Source of the DNA: Alphaproteobacteria bacterium
Lineage (GTDB): Bacteria > Pseudomonadota > Alphaproteobacteria > JAJFFI01
Direction: 5' to 3'
Assembly: GCA_021776755.1 (NCBI GenBank)
Contig: JAJFFI010000285.1
Coordinates: 1 to 9,623 of the forward strand
Length of the DNA stretch: 9,623 bases
In this document: positions 1 to 5,284 of the stretch, one piece after another
Layout: each line of letters begins with the position of its first letter
How positions within the stretch are numbered: the first letter of the stretch is position 1
Translations under genes and position numbers: made by a program
Notes under the pieces: generated by a model
The model's input: only the letters and a program-made list of their open reading frames with translations
The model's database searches: none
What the model was told of the DNA's origin: nothing

Positions 1-126
1 GTGCTCTCCGGATTGATGGCGCACCAGGCGCCGGCGGTGTTGAGGGCCTACCGCTCGGCGGGCCTCAAGGTCGACCGCGTACAGCGACTCGGCGACTGGT
101 CAACGATCACCTGCCGGAAACCCTGA
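1..126 (+). CDS. prmA: Ribosomal protein L11 methyltransferase, C-terminal end (partial)
   Basis: Frame 1 is open from the window edge to a TGA at 124-126 and encodes the last 41 residues of a protein. The tail begins VLSGLMAHQAPAVLRAYRSA and ends LGDWSTITCRKP. This matches the C-terminus of PrmA, where an LSG(L/I)L..Q...V..AY...G segment is followed by a G-(E/D)-W-x-(T/S)-L/I strand closing the SAM-dependent methyltransferase domain. PrmA trimethylates ribosomal protein L11 in the cytoplasm. The SAM-binding motifs lie upstream of the window and cannot be checked. In many alphaproteobacteria prmA sits next to an aminopeptidase P gene, which is found here about 1.3 kb downstream and supports the call. 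The only realistic alternative is another class I methyltransferase with a similar tail. Confidence 0.82.
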   Translation: MLSGLMAHQAPAVLRAYRSAGLKVDRVQRLGDWSTITCRKP

Positions 127-140
127 AGGACGAAAAAACG

Positions 141-602
141 ATGAGCCGCCGCAACTGGATCGCGCTGTTTGTGTTTCTGATCGTGACCTTCGCGGTCTCG
201 GGGATCGCCGGAATGCTGACGACGCCGGAAATCGGCGGCTGGTATGCCGGGCTAAAAAAGCCCGCCTTCAATCCGCCGAACTGGGTGTTCGGGCCGGTCT
301 GGACGGTGCTGTACCTGTTGATCGCGATTTCAGGCTGGCTTGCCTGGCGCGCAGGCGGCACCAGGACCACAATCTTCTGGGTGGTTCAACTGGCGCTGAA
401 TTTCCTGTGGTCGATCCTGTTCTTCGCGATGCACCGGCCGGACCTTGCCCTGATCGACATCGCCCTGCTGGTGGCGGCAATTGTCGCGTGCATCGCGGTG
501 TTCAGGCGCTGCAGCCAGGCCGCGGCCTGGCTGCTTGCACCATACTTGCTGTGGACGTCGTTTGCCGCCGTCCTCAACTTCAGTATTTGGCAGTTGAACT
601 AG
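141..602 (+). CDS. tspO: TspO/MBR family tryptophan-rich sensory protein
   Basis: This 153-residue protein has about five hydrophobic membrane segments and the family's aromatic-rich signatures. Near residues 37-60 there is WYAGLKKPAFNPPNWVFGPVW, the first loop with its proline- and tryptophan-rich motif. The C-terminus reads PYLLWTSFAAVLNFSIWQLN, the typical last helix ending in N-x-x-I-W-x-L-N. The length matches bacterial TspO (about 150-160). TspO proteins are membrane proteins that bind porphyrins and other tetrapyrroles; in Rhodobacter TspO modulates tetrapyrrole and photosynthesis gene expression, and in others it is linked to stress. The start lies 14 nt after the prmA stop, with a GAAGGA ribosome site overlapping that stop (125-130), so co-transcription with prmA and possible translational coupling are likely. 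Its stop (TAG, 600-602) overlaps the stop of the convergent DUF1127 gene. Confidence 0.93.
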   Translation: MSRRNWIALFVFLIVTFAVSGIAGMLTTPEIGGWYAGLKKPAFNPPNWVFGPVWTVLYLLIAISGWLAWRAGGTRTTIFWVVQLALNFLWSILFFAMHRPDLALIDIALLVAAIVACIAVFRRCSQAAAWLLAPYLLWTSFAAVLNFSIWQLN

Positions 603-841
603 ATCCGCTCGTATCCTGCCAGCGGGTTGATCGAGGCCATCGCGGCCCGGCGCCGGTTCAGCTTCAGGACATCGCCCCGGGTCAGGCCGATATCCGTCAG
701 CATGCGGTCTTCGAGCGCCAGCAGTTCGCGGGCGCCTTGCTCCCGGCGCTGCATGTCGGACAGCGAGCGGAGGGTGGCGTGGATCGAGTCGACCAGCCGG
801 TCGATCACGGAAAACGGGGTCAGTCGAGCAATCGTCGTCAT
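599..841 (-). CDS. DUF1127 domain small protein
   Basis: This 80-residue basic protein carries the DUF1127 (YjiS-like) motif in its middle, RELLALEDRMLTDIGLTRGDV (about residues 38-58). Here the conserved L..L.D..L.DIG..R.D pattern is complete. The N-terminal half is a predicted helix and the C-terminus is Arg-rich (LNRRRAA). Small DUF1127 proteins are abundant in alphaproteobacteria; some arginine-rich short members are reported to act in RNA binding and in phosphate or sRNA-linked regulation, but this member's role is unknown. The start is well supported by a perfect AAAGGAGG ribosome site (rc of 850-857) 8 nt upstream of the ATG. It converges on tspO with stop codons sharing the CTAG at 599-602. 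A strong hairpin at 887-926 lies in its probable leader. Confidence 0.88.
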   Translation of the reverse strand: MTTIARLTPFSVIDRLVDSIHATLRSLSDMQRREQGARELLALEDRMLTDIGLTRGDVLKLNRRRAAMASINPLAGYERI

Positions 842-849
842 GGCGATCG

Positions 850-857
850 CCTCCTTT
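850..857 (-). promoter_or_regulatory. Strong Shine-Dalgarno site of the DUF1127 gene
   Basis: On the minus strand this reads AAAGGAGG, a near-perfect match to the anti-Shine-Dalgarno sequence, 8 nt before the ATG at 841. It is by far the strongest ribosome site in the left half of the window and suggests high expression of the small protein. Confidence 0.75.
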
Positions 858-886
858 CAAAACAGAAATGTTAAAAGCGGCCGGAT

Positions 887-926
887 CGGCCCGGGACGGA
901 CGTGTCATACGCATCGTCCCGGGCCG
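887..926 (-). terminator. Perfect 12-bp GC-rich hairpin between two small minus-strand genes
   Basis: Positions 887-898 (CGGCCCGGGACG) and 915-926 (CGTCCCGGGCCG) are exact reverse complements around a 16-nt loop. In minus-strand transcripts this lies after the 87-residue gene and before the DUF1127 gene. It could terminate the first transcript or form a structured leader for the second. No T-run directly follows it: the nearest (CTTTTAA on the minus strand) is about 12 nt downstream, so a canonical intrinsic terminator is not proven. The structure is seen directly; its function is inferred. Confidence 0.5.
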
Positions 927-947
927 CGACCTGTGCGGTTCTTCAGT

Positions 948-978
948 GCCGCCGGCCCAGGGGGAGAGGCCGGCTGGC
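948..978. repeat. Second hairpin downstream of the 87-residue gene
   Basis: GCCGGCC (951-957) and GGCCGGC (968-974) form a perfect 7-bp stem with a 10-nt loop. With one bulged T (975) it extends by three further pairs, 948-950 with 976-978. It begins about 30 nt after the stop of the minus-strand gene at 1008-1271, so transcript-end structure or attenuation are the likeliest roles. There is no adjacent T-run. Confidence 0.4.
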
Positions 979-1007
979 GTGGCTCAGGTCATCCGGAAAG
1001 GACTTGC

Positions 1008-1271
1008 CTAGCGGCCGGTGTGCCCGTAGGTCGCCGTGCGGATCACCGAGTCGAACAGGCCAATGGCGTTGTCGCGATCGGTCGCACGATAGGTGACGAG
1101 CCGGTGCAGGGCGGAAAACATCCGCGAGACCATACCTTTGTGATGATAACTGTCACGCGGGCCATTGATCGACATCACCGGTGCCTCGGGCATCCGGGTG
1201 GCGACGTTGAAGGCGTTGGCGAGCGTGATCAAGCCCGGTCCTGAAACGCCGGCGGTGTTCAAATGCAGCAT
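1008..1271 (-). CDS. Small hypothetical protein (87 aa), family not recognised
   Basis: I do not recognise this protein. The chosen start, MLHLNTAGVSGPGL, has a GGAGGT ribosome site 5 nt upstream, and the in-frame ATG just before it (MEVQ) overlaps that site, so 1271 is preferred over longer versions. The protein has no signal peptide, membrane segment or cysteine. The first 25 residues look like a small hydrophobic helix (GPGLITLANAFNVA). The middle is polar with a histidine pair (DSYHHKGM), then comes an amphipathic stretch (VSRMFSALHRLVTYRATDRDNAIGLFDSVI), and the end is Gly/Thr/His-rich. It is divergent from the aminopeptidase P gene, with a 194-bp intergenic region, and lies upstream of the DUF1127 gene on the same strand. 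Its good ribosome site and normal composition argue for a real gene; its function is unknown. Confidence 0.6.
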   Translation of the reverse strand: MLHLNTAGVSGPGLITLANAFNVATRMPEAPVMSINGPRDSYHHKGMVSRMFSALHRLVTYRATDRDNAIGLFDSVIRTATYGHTGR

Positions 1272-1297
1272 CTGGACCTCCATCCAAAAGGTGGTTC

Positions 1298-1314
1298 CCG
1301 GTCGGTATGACCGG
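1298..1314. repeat. Inverted repeat upstream of the 87-residue gene
   Basis: CCGGTC (1298-1303) and GACCGG (1309-1314) are a perfect 6-bp inverted repeat with a 5-nt spacer. It lies about 27 nt upstream of the minus-strand start at 1271, in the shared divergent region with the aminopeptidase gene. It could be an operator or a leader hairpin; nothing in the sequence decides between them. Confidence 0.35.
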
Positions 1315-1366
1315 CTCCGATGACTTGGAGATACGGTTTCCGGGTCCATGCGAGAAGCGGCGAATG

Positions 1367-1393
1367 TGCAGTGCAGCAATGCAGTGGCTGCAT
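1367..1393. promoter_or_regulatory. TGCAG repeats and palindrome in the divergent region before the aminopeptidase gene
   Basis: Three TGCAG copies occur at 1367, 1372 and 1380. The last is part of a perfect 15-bp palindrome, ATGCAG-TGG-CTGCAT (1379-1393). It lies 73 nt upstream of the aminopeptidase P start and 108 nt upstream of the divergent small gene. A symmetric 15-bp site in a divergent promoter region is a plausible operator, but no regulator can be assigned. Confidence 0.35.
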
Positions 1394-1465
1394 GGCGGCG
1401 TAACCGGATTTTCATCGTTGCCTCATACGCTTGTACCGCCCGGCGGCGCGGCCTAAGTTGCGGAC

Positions 1466-3331
1466 ATGACGATGCGGTTTGCAGTTCCCGACGACGTTCC
1501 GAAATCCGCTGGCGGCCATGCATCTGGCGCCGGAATCGCGGCTGGCAAGCTGTCACGGCTCAGGGAGGCCATGACGGCGGCTGGTATCGCCGGTTTCGTG
1601 ATTCCGCGTTCGGACGCGCATCAGGGCGAATTTGTCGCGCCCCGTGATGAGCGTCTTGCCTGGCTGACGGGTTTTACCGGTTCGGCGGGGACCGCAATTG
1701 TGTTGGCGGAGAAGGCCGCGGTCTTCGTCGATGGGCGCTACACGCTGCAGGTTGCAGCCGAGGTCGACGGGTCGCTCTACGAGTTCCGCCACATCACAAA
1801 TGAACCCGCGGATGCGTGGCTTGCCGAACATCTCGGCGAAGGCGCCGTGCTGGGCATCGATCCGTGGCTTCATTCGGTCGACCAGGCCAAACGCATTGCG
1901 GCGGCCTGCGATCGCGCTGGGGCATCGCTCGCCTTGCTCGACGACAATCCGCTGGACGCGGTCTGGGAAGACCAGCCCGGCCCCCCGATGGCGCCGGTGA
2001 TGGTCCACGACGAAGTGCTTGCCGGAGAGACATCGTCGGCGAAACGTGGGCGGATTGCCGGCGACATGGCCGGCAAAGGTGAGGACTGCGTCTTCCTGTC
2101 GTTGCCCGATTCGATCAACTGGCTCCTGAACATCCGGGGCGGCGACATTCCGCATACGCCGGTCGCTCTCGGGTTCGCCCTGCTGCATCGGGACGGCGCC
2201 GTCGATTTCTTCATCGATCCGGACAAGGTCGACGCCACGGTGCGCGCGCATCTCGGCGACGAGGTCCGCATTGCACTTCCCGAGGCGCTCGGCGGCGCGC
2301 TCGACGACCTTGGCGCCAGGGCCGCGGCGGTGCGCCTTGAAACCGCAAGCGCGCCCGAGTGGGTGCGGGCCCGGCTTGAGACCGCCGGCGCCGAGATCCG
2401 GCCCGATGCCGATCCATGTCAGTTGCCGAAAGCCTGCAAGAACCCGGTCGAACTCGACGGGATTCGCGCCGCCCACGTGCGGGACGGTGCCTCGCTTACC
2501 AAATTCCTCGCCTGGCTCGCCGGCGCCGCGCCGGCAGGCGAGGTGACTGAACTCACGGCGTCCGACCGACTCCAGAAATTCCGGGAGGAACGCGAGGAAC
2601 TCCGCGATCTCAGCTTCGCGACGATAGCAGGGGCCGGGCCCAACGGCGCGATCGTGCACTACCGGGTCACCCCGGCGACCGACCGCGCACTGGAGCCGGG
2701 CACGCTCTTTCTGGTGGATTCAGGGGGACAGTATGCCGACGGCACGACGGACGTGACCCGCACGGTTGCGATCGGCACGCCCGACGCCGAGATGCGCGAC
2801 CGGTTCACGCGGGTGCTGAAAGGCCATATCGCACTTGCCCGCGCGCGCTTTCCGGAGGGCACCACAGGCTCGCAGCTCGACGTGCTCGCCCGCGCTCCGC
2901 TCTGGGAGGCGGGGCTCGATTACGATCACGGTACCGGCCACGGCGTTGGCGCTTATCTCGGCGTGCATGAAGGCCCGCAGCGGATCTCGAAGATCGCGAG
3001 TACGGTCGCGCTCAAGCCAGGGATGGTGATTTCAAACGAGCCGGGTTTCTACAAATCAGGCGCCTATGGCATCCGCATCGAGAACCTGGTTGCTGTCCGC
3101 CCGGCGGCACGTGGCGACGATACCGGGGCAAGCGGCCCAAGGATGCTGGAGTTCGAAACACTCACGCTCGCGCCAGTCGACCGCGCGCTGATCGACCCGT
3201 CGATGCTGTCGGCGGAGGAGCGCGCGTGGCTCGATGCCTATCACGCCGACGTTGGCGAAAAAATCGCGCCCCTGGTGGATGACGCGACCCGCGCCTGGCT
3301 TGAACAGGCAACGGCGCCGATCGGGCAATAG
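1466..3331 (+). CDS. pepP: Xaa-Pro aminopeptidase (aminopeptidase P, M24B, long form)
   Basis: This 621-residue cytoplasmic metallopeptidase removes an N-terminal residue when proline is second. It has the three-domain layout of long aminopeptidase P enzymes: an N-terminal creatinase-like domain (about 28-160), a second similar domain (about 175-320), a pita-bread catalytic domain (about 330-545), and the C-terminal extension typical of this form (about 555-615). All five metal ligands are visible: D418 (LVDSGG), D429 (GTTDVTRT), H492 (GTGHGVGAYLG), E525 (SNEPGFY) and E539 (IRIEN). H398 (IVHYR) and H501 (VHEGP) fit the known catalytic histidines. Spacing is the same as in human cytosolic aminopeptidase P to within a residue. 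The ATG at 1466 lacks a strong ribosome site, and a second in-frame ATG lies two codons later. Adjacency to prmA, though interrupted here, is common in alphaproteobacteria. It looks intact. Confidence 0.95.
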   Translation: MTMRFAVPDDVPKSAGGHASGAGIAAGKLSRLREAMTAAGIAGFVIPRSDAHQGEFVAPRDERLAWLTGFTGSAGTAIVLAEKAAVFVDGRYTLQVAAEVDGSLYEFRHITNEPADAWLAEHLGEGAVLGIDPWLHSVDQAKRIAAACDRAGASLALLDDNPLDAVWEDQPGPPMAPVMVHDEVLAGETSSAKRGRIAGDMAGKGEDCVFLSLPDSINWLLNIRGGDIPHTPVALGFALLHRDGAVDFFIDPDKVDATVRAHLGDEVRIALPEALGGALDDLGARAAAVRLETASAPEWVRARLETAGAEIRPDADPCQLPKACKNPVELDGIRAAHVRDGASLTKFLAWLAGAAPAGEVTELTASDRLQKFREEREELRDLSFATIAGAGPNGAIVHYRVTPATDRALEPGTLFLVDSGGQYADGTTDVTRTVAIGTPDAEMRDRFTRVLKGHIALARARFPEGTTGSQLDVLARAPLWEAGLDYDHGTGHGVGAYLGVHEGPQRISKIASTVALKPGMVISNEPGFYKSGAYGIRIENLVAVRPAARGDDTGASGPRMLEFETLTLAPVDRALIDPSMLSAEERAWLDAYHADVGEKIAPLVDDATRAWLEQATAPIGQ

Positions 3332-3343
3332 CGCTCGTACCCA

Positions 3344-3359
3344 CCGCGCATTAGCGCGG
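3344..3359. terminator. GC hairpin between convergent genes
   Basis: CCGCGC (3344-3349), loop ATTA, GCGCGG (3354-3359) form a compact six-pair all-GC stem. It lies 12 nt after the aminopeptidase stop and 15 nt beyond the stop of the convergent 77-residue gene. The position suits a bidirectional terminator, but there is no T-run on either side, so it may depend on Rho or only stabilise 3' ends. Confidence 0.45.
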
Positions 3360-3374
3360 ACGCAATCGGGCGGC

Positions 3375-3608
3375 TCAGCCGTCCCGTGAACCCTTTTCGT
3401 CGTAGTCCCGCGGAACATTGGGGTCGGTTTCGGCGGCGTGCGCCTTTCCGGCTTTCTCGGCCTTCTTCAGCGTGCCGTCGTCTTTCTTGACCGCTTCCTT
3501 TGCGTCCTTGGCCTTGTCTTCAATGTCGGTCGTTTCGACGGTCTCGCGCGTGTGCTTGCGATATGCCTTGTCGCTTTCCTTGAACTGGTCGTGGTCCTTG
3601 CCGGACAT
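3375..3608 (-). CDS. Highly charged 77-aa hydrophilic protein
   Basis: The product begins MSGKDHDQFKESDKAYRKHT and is dominated by Lys, Asp, Glu and Ala. It has no cysteine or tryptophan, hardly any aliphatic residues, and no membrane segment or signal peptide. The middle (about residues 28-62) has a run of alternating D/E-A-K motifs such as DKAKDAKEAV and KKAEKAGKA. That pattern suggests a disordered or amphipathic-helical chain of the hydrophilin/LEA-like sort, often linked to desiccation or osmotic stress. The start at 3608 is preferred over the longer frame to 3668 because GGAG lies 8 nt upstream and the extra residues are arginine- and proline-containing and unlike the rest. It is 109 nt downstream of the 158-residue gene on the same strand and convergent with pepP. 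The family is not identified with certainty. Confidence 0.68.
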   Translation of the reverse strand: MSGKDHDQFKESDKAYRKHTRETVETTDIEDKAKDAKEAVKKDDGTLKKAEKAGKAHAAETDPNVPRDYDEKGSRDG

Positions 3609-3717
3609 CGTCTGTCTCCATCGGTTGGGTGTGGAAACATCGTGACGCGCGGACGGCAGACCGCGCACTTACACAGGTTGGACCGGCGTAGAACTCAGCC
3701 TGGAAAATTGTCAGGTT

Positions 3718-4194
3718 TTACCGGGTGCGCGATTTTTCGTTCACAAGGATTTCGAGCGCGGCGAGTTCCGACATGGTGTCGTGAATCGCGGTCCGGCATT
3801 CGGTGGCCAGCTTGGGCGTGATCTGGCCTTCACGCGCAAGGGCTATGCCGACATTGCGAAAAACTTCGCCCACATCGGAGGCGACCTCGCCCAGGCGCTC
3901 CGGCAGGTTGTCCGCCTCTGAGTCGTGCTCGCGCTTGACCTGCTGCAGATAGAGCCCGCGCGAGAGTGCCAATGCCTGGGTCACCGGCAACTCGCCGTTA
4001 CTTGCTTCCAGATCCGCAACGACGTCGACCGGGATGAAGAACATGCTGTCCGGATCGTAATAGCTGGCAAGCGCGCTCTTCTGAACGCGCGTCTTTCGGG
4101 CGGCTTTCTCGAGACCGCCCGCCAGTTGCACGAGCTTCCGCGTCGCGTTTTTTAGCAATCCGTAGTCGTGATTTTCGAGCTGTCGCCCGGACAT
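3718..4194 (-). CDS. 158-aa putative DNA-binding protein, possibly phage CII-like
   Basis: The start at 4194 is chosen for its AGGAGA ribosome site 5 nt upstream; the frame stays open to 4320 but has no comparable site there. Residues 14-80 (LKNATRKLVQLAGGLEKAARKTRVQKSALASYYDPDS, then FFIPVDVVADLEASNGELPVT) look like a helix-turn-helix region followed by a short element. This resembles the Phage regulatory CII (CP76) type, with its helix, basic helix, S-x-L-S/A-x-Y, P-x-D-V-I/V-A-D-L-E pattern. The rest (about 95-155) is predicted helical and acidic, perhaps for dimerisation. There are no phage genes nearby, so it is more likely a domesticated chromosomal regulator than part of a prophage. 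It is divergent from a Crp/Fnr gene across about 360 bp that may carry sites for both. The family assignment is tentative; that it is a real gene is more certain. Confidence 0.72.
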   Translation of the reverse strand: MSGRQLENHDYGLLKNATRKLVQLAGGLEKAARKTRVQKSALASYYDPDSMFFIPVDVVADLEASNGELPVTQALALSRGLYLQQVKREHDSEADNLPERLGEVASDVGEVFRNVGIALAREGQITPKLATECRTAIHDTMSELAALEILVNEKSRTR

Positions 4195-4248
4195 CAGCGT
4201 CTCCTGAAATCTTGGGTTCTGGTTGCGGCACTTGAATGACTGGAGACG

Positions 4249-4271
4249 CGGAAAAAGACCCGCGTTTTCCG
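4249..4271. repeat. Inverted repeat in the leader of the 158-aa gene
   Basis: CGGAAAA (4249-4255) and TTTTCCG (4265-4271) are exact complements around a 9-nt spacer. They lie 55 to 77 nt upstream of the minus-strand start at 4194. The element could be an operator for the neighbouring DNA-binding protein or an mRNA hairpin. Confidence 0.35.
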
Positions 4272-4302
4272 GGTGACATGGAATATTATCAACTTTAATC
4301 CT

Positions 4303-4320
4303 GTGCGCGTCGGTGCGCAC
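4303..4320. repeat. GTGCGC inverted repeat
   Basis: GTGCGC (4303-4308) and GCGCAC (4315-4320) form a perfect 6-bp inverted repeat with a 6-nt spacer. GTGCGC also recurs as a direct repeat at 4313-4318. It lies in the divergent region, about 110 nt upstream of the 158-residue gene. Confidence 0.35.
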
Positions 4321-4475
4321 TAAAGTGGGTTAACCAACAGCTCACGCGGACCGGCCAAGAACAAACATATAAGACGCAGGTAGTGCAGAATTAGAGGTAG
4401 AAATAAGCGCTTTTGGGACGGGGCGTAAACAAACAGGGTGGAACAGGCTGGGGCACGAGTTCTGCAACTTATCTT

Positions 4476-4495
4476 GCAAATGCACATTTATTTGC
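4476..4495. promoter_or_regulatory. Nested palindrome upstream of the Crp/Fnr gene (candidate operator)
   Basis: GCAAAT (4476-4481) and ATTTGC (4490-4495) form a 20-bp inverted repeat. Nested inside and out of register is AAATG-CA-CATTT (4478-4489). The site is about 60 nt upstream of the ATG at 4555. Its size and symmetry suit a dimeric regulator, but it does not match the FNR/FixK consensus TTGAT-N4-ATCAA, so autoregulation by the neighbouring Crp/Fnr protein is only a guess. Confidence 0.4.
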
Positions 4496-4554
4496 CTGCA
4501 TGAACTTCCGGTAGCGTCTGCACCGGATCGTCCCGGCGGTTGCTCAAAGCCGCA

Positions 4555-5250
4555 ATGACCAGCGACCCTCTCAATGCCGATGTCCAGCCTGATCTGAAGC
4601 CGTTTGAGAAGGGGCATCCGCTGGCGCCCCTGTTCGGCGCGAAGACCCATATAAAGGCGCATACGATCATCGGGCCCGACCACGACGACGCGACCTGCAC
4701 TGCGCTTGTCACCGGACTCGCCTTCACATTCACCAATCTTTCGGACGGCCGCAGGCACATACACGACCTCTTGGTGCCGGGAGATCTCGTCGGTCTGAGT
4801 GCGGCGGTCGTCGGGCGAGAGCCTCCGCTGATCGAGGCGGTGACGGATTGCGAGTTTGCGCAGCTGGACGTTCAGTTTCTGAAAAATGAACTTGGCAAAC
4901 TCAACGGAGCGGCGGATAGCGCCCTGCATCTGCTCGCCGCCGACGTCGAGTCCTTGAGCGCGCGGAGCCTTCGCATGGTACGGGGCACGGCAATTCAGCG
5001 GCTGGCTGCGCTTCTGATCGATTTCAGCCGCCGGATACAAGGGCCGGATGCGGCGGAGACCACGCTCGGTACCGGGTTCTTCTTCCCGTTCACGCAAGAA
5101 CAAGTGGCCGATCTGTTGGGACTGTCGGCGGTCCACGTCAACCGCACGTTTCGAAAGCTTCGCGAAGCCGGGCTGCTGATTGCCTATGAAGGTGCCGTCA
5201 GCCTGCCGCGCCCCGCAGCTCTGGCCGCACTGGCAAACCTCGAAACCTGA
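4555..5250 (+). CDS. Crp/Fnr family transcriptional regulator
   Basis: This 231-residue protein has an N-terminal cyclic-nucleotide-binding-like beta barrel (about 25-115, including LVPGDLVGL at 73-81), a long dimerisation helix (about 118-160), and a C-terminal winged helix. The HTH is clear at about 178-208: FPFTQEQVADLLGLSAVHVNRTFRKLREAG. This is the T-Q-E-x-V/L-A-D-x-L-G-L-(S/T)-x-V-H-V-N-R-T signature common in alphaproteobacterial Crp/Fnr paralogues. Only two cysteines are present (C48, C99), so it cannot hold an FNR-type Fe-S cluster bound by four cysteines. The residues that bind cAMP in Crp are not evident either, so the effector is unknown. The ATG at 4555 is used; an in-frame TTG at 4540 would add five residues, and neither has a good ribosome site. 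It converges on the LysR gene and diverges from the 158-residue regulator gene. Confidence 0.9.
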   Translation: MTSDPLNADVQPDLKPFEKGHPLAPLFGAKTHIKAHTIIGPDHDDATCTALVTGLAFTFTNLSDGRRHIHDLLVPGDLVGLSAAVVGREPPLIEAVTDCEFAQLDVQFLKNELGKLNGAADSALHLLAADVESLSARSLRMVRGTAIQRLAALLIDFSRRIQGPDAAETTLGTGFFFPFTQEQVADLLGLSAVHVNRTFRKLREAGLLIAYEGAVSLPRPAALAALANLET

Positions 5251-5252
5251 CC

Positions 5253-5280
5253 GCGGGGGCGGGCGGCGTTCTACTCCCGC
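5253..5280. terminator. Possible GC stem between convergent regulator genes
   Basis: GCGGGGG (5253-5259) can pair with CTCCCGC (5274-5280) through seven pairs, one of them G-U, around a 14-nt loop. It fills the 34-bp gap between the stops of the Crp/Fnr and LysR genes. There is no T-run and the loop is long, so this is a weak terminator candidate. Confidence 0.25.
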
Positions 5281-5284
5281 GCCC

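Larger units (their letters stand above)
4195..4554. other. Divergent intergenic region, relatively AT-rich, with several palindromes
   Basis: No gene is supported here on either strand. The 360 bp separate two divergent regulator genes and are visibly richer in A/T than the flanks, especially 4281-4430 and 4460-4500. They contain five symmetric elements: CGGAAAA/TTTTCCG (4249-4255 and 4265-4271), GTGCGC/GCGCAC (4303-4308 and 4315-4320), GGTTAACC (4328-4335), AAGCGCTT (4405-4412), and a nested palindrome at 4476-4495. A TATAAG at 4368-4373 could be a -10 element toward the Crp/Fnr gene, but no good -35 accompanies it. Promoters for both genes must lie here; the exact positions are not decided by the sequence. 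Confidence 0.6.

Noticed and set aside
1553..2659. 368-codon minus-strand frame inside the aminopeptidase P gene
   Set aside because: It is antisense to a gene with every catalytic residue intact, has Arg/Gly-rich low-information composition, and shows no recognisable motif.
3701..3714. CCTG/CAGG inverted repeat around the end of the 158-aa gene
   Set aside because: The arms are only four bases with a 9-nt spacer, too weak to call a terminator.
3609..3717. General-stress EcfG promoter (GGAAC-N16-17-GTT) before the hydrophilic protein
   Set aside because: No GGAAC is present on the relevant strand in this gap.
4195..4554. FNR/FixK box (TTGAT-N4-ATCAA) upstream of the Crp/Fnr gene
   Set aside because: Only half-matches occur, such as TATCAACTTTAATC; no full site was found.
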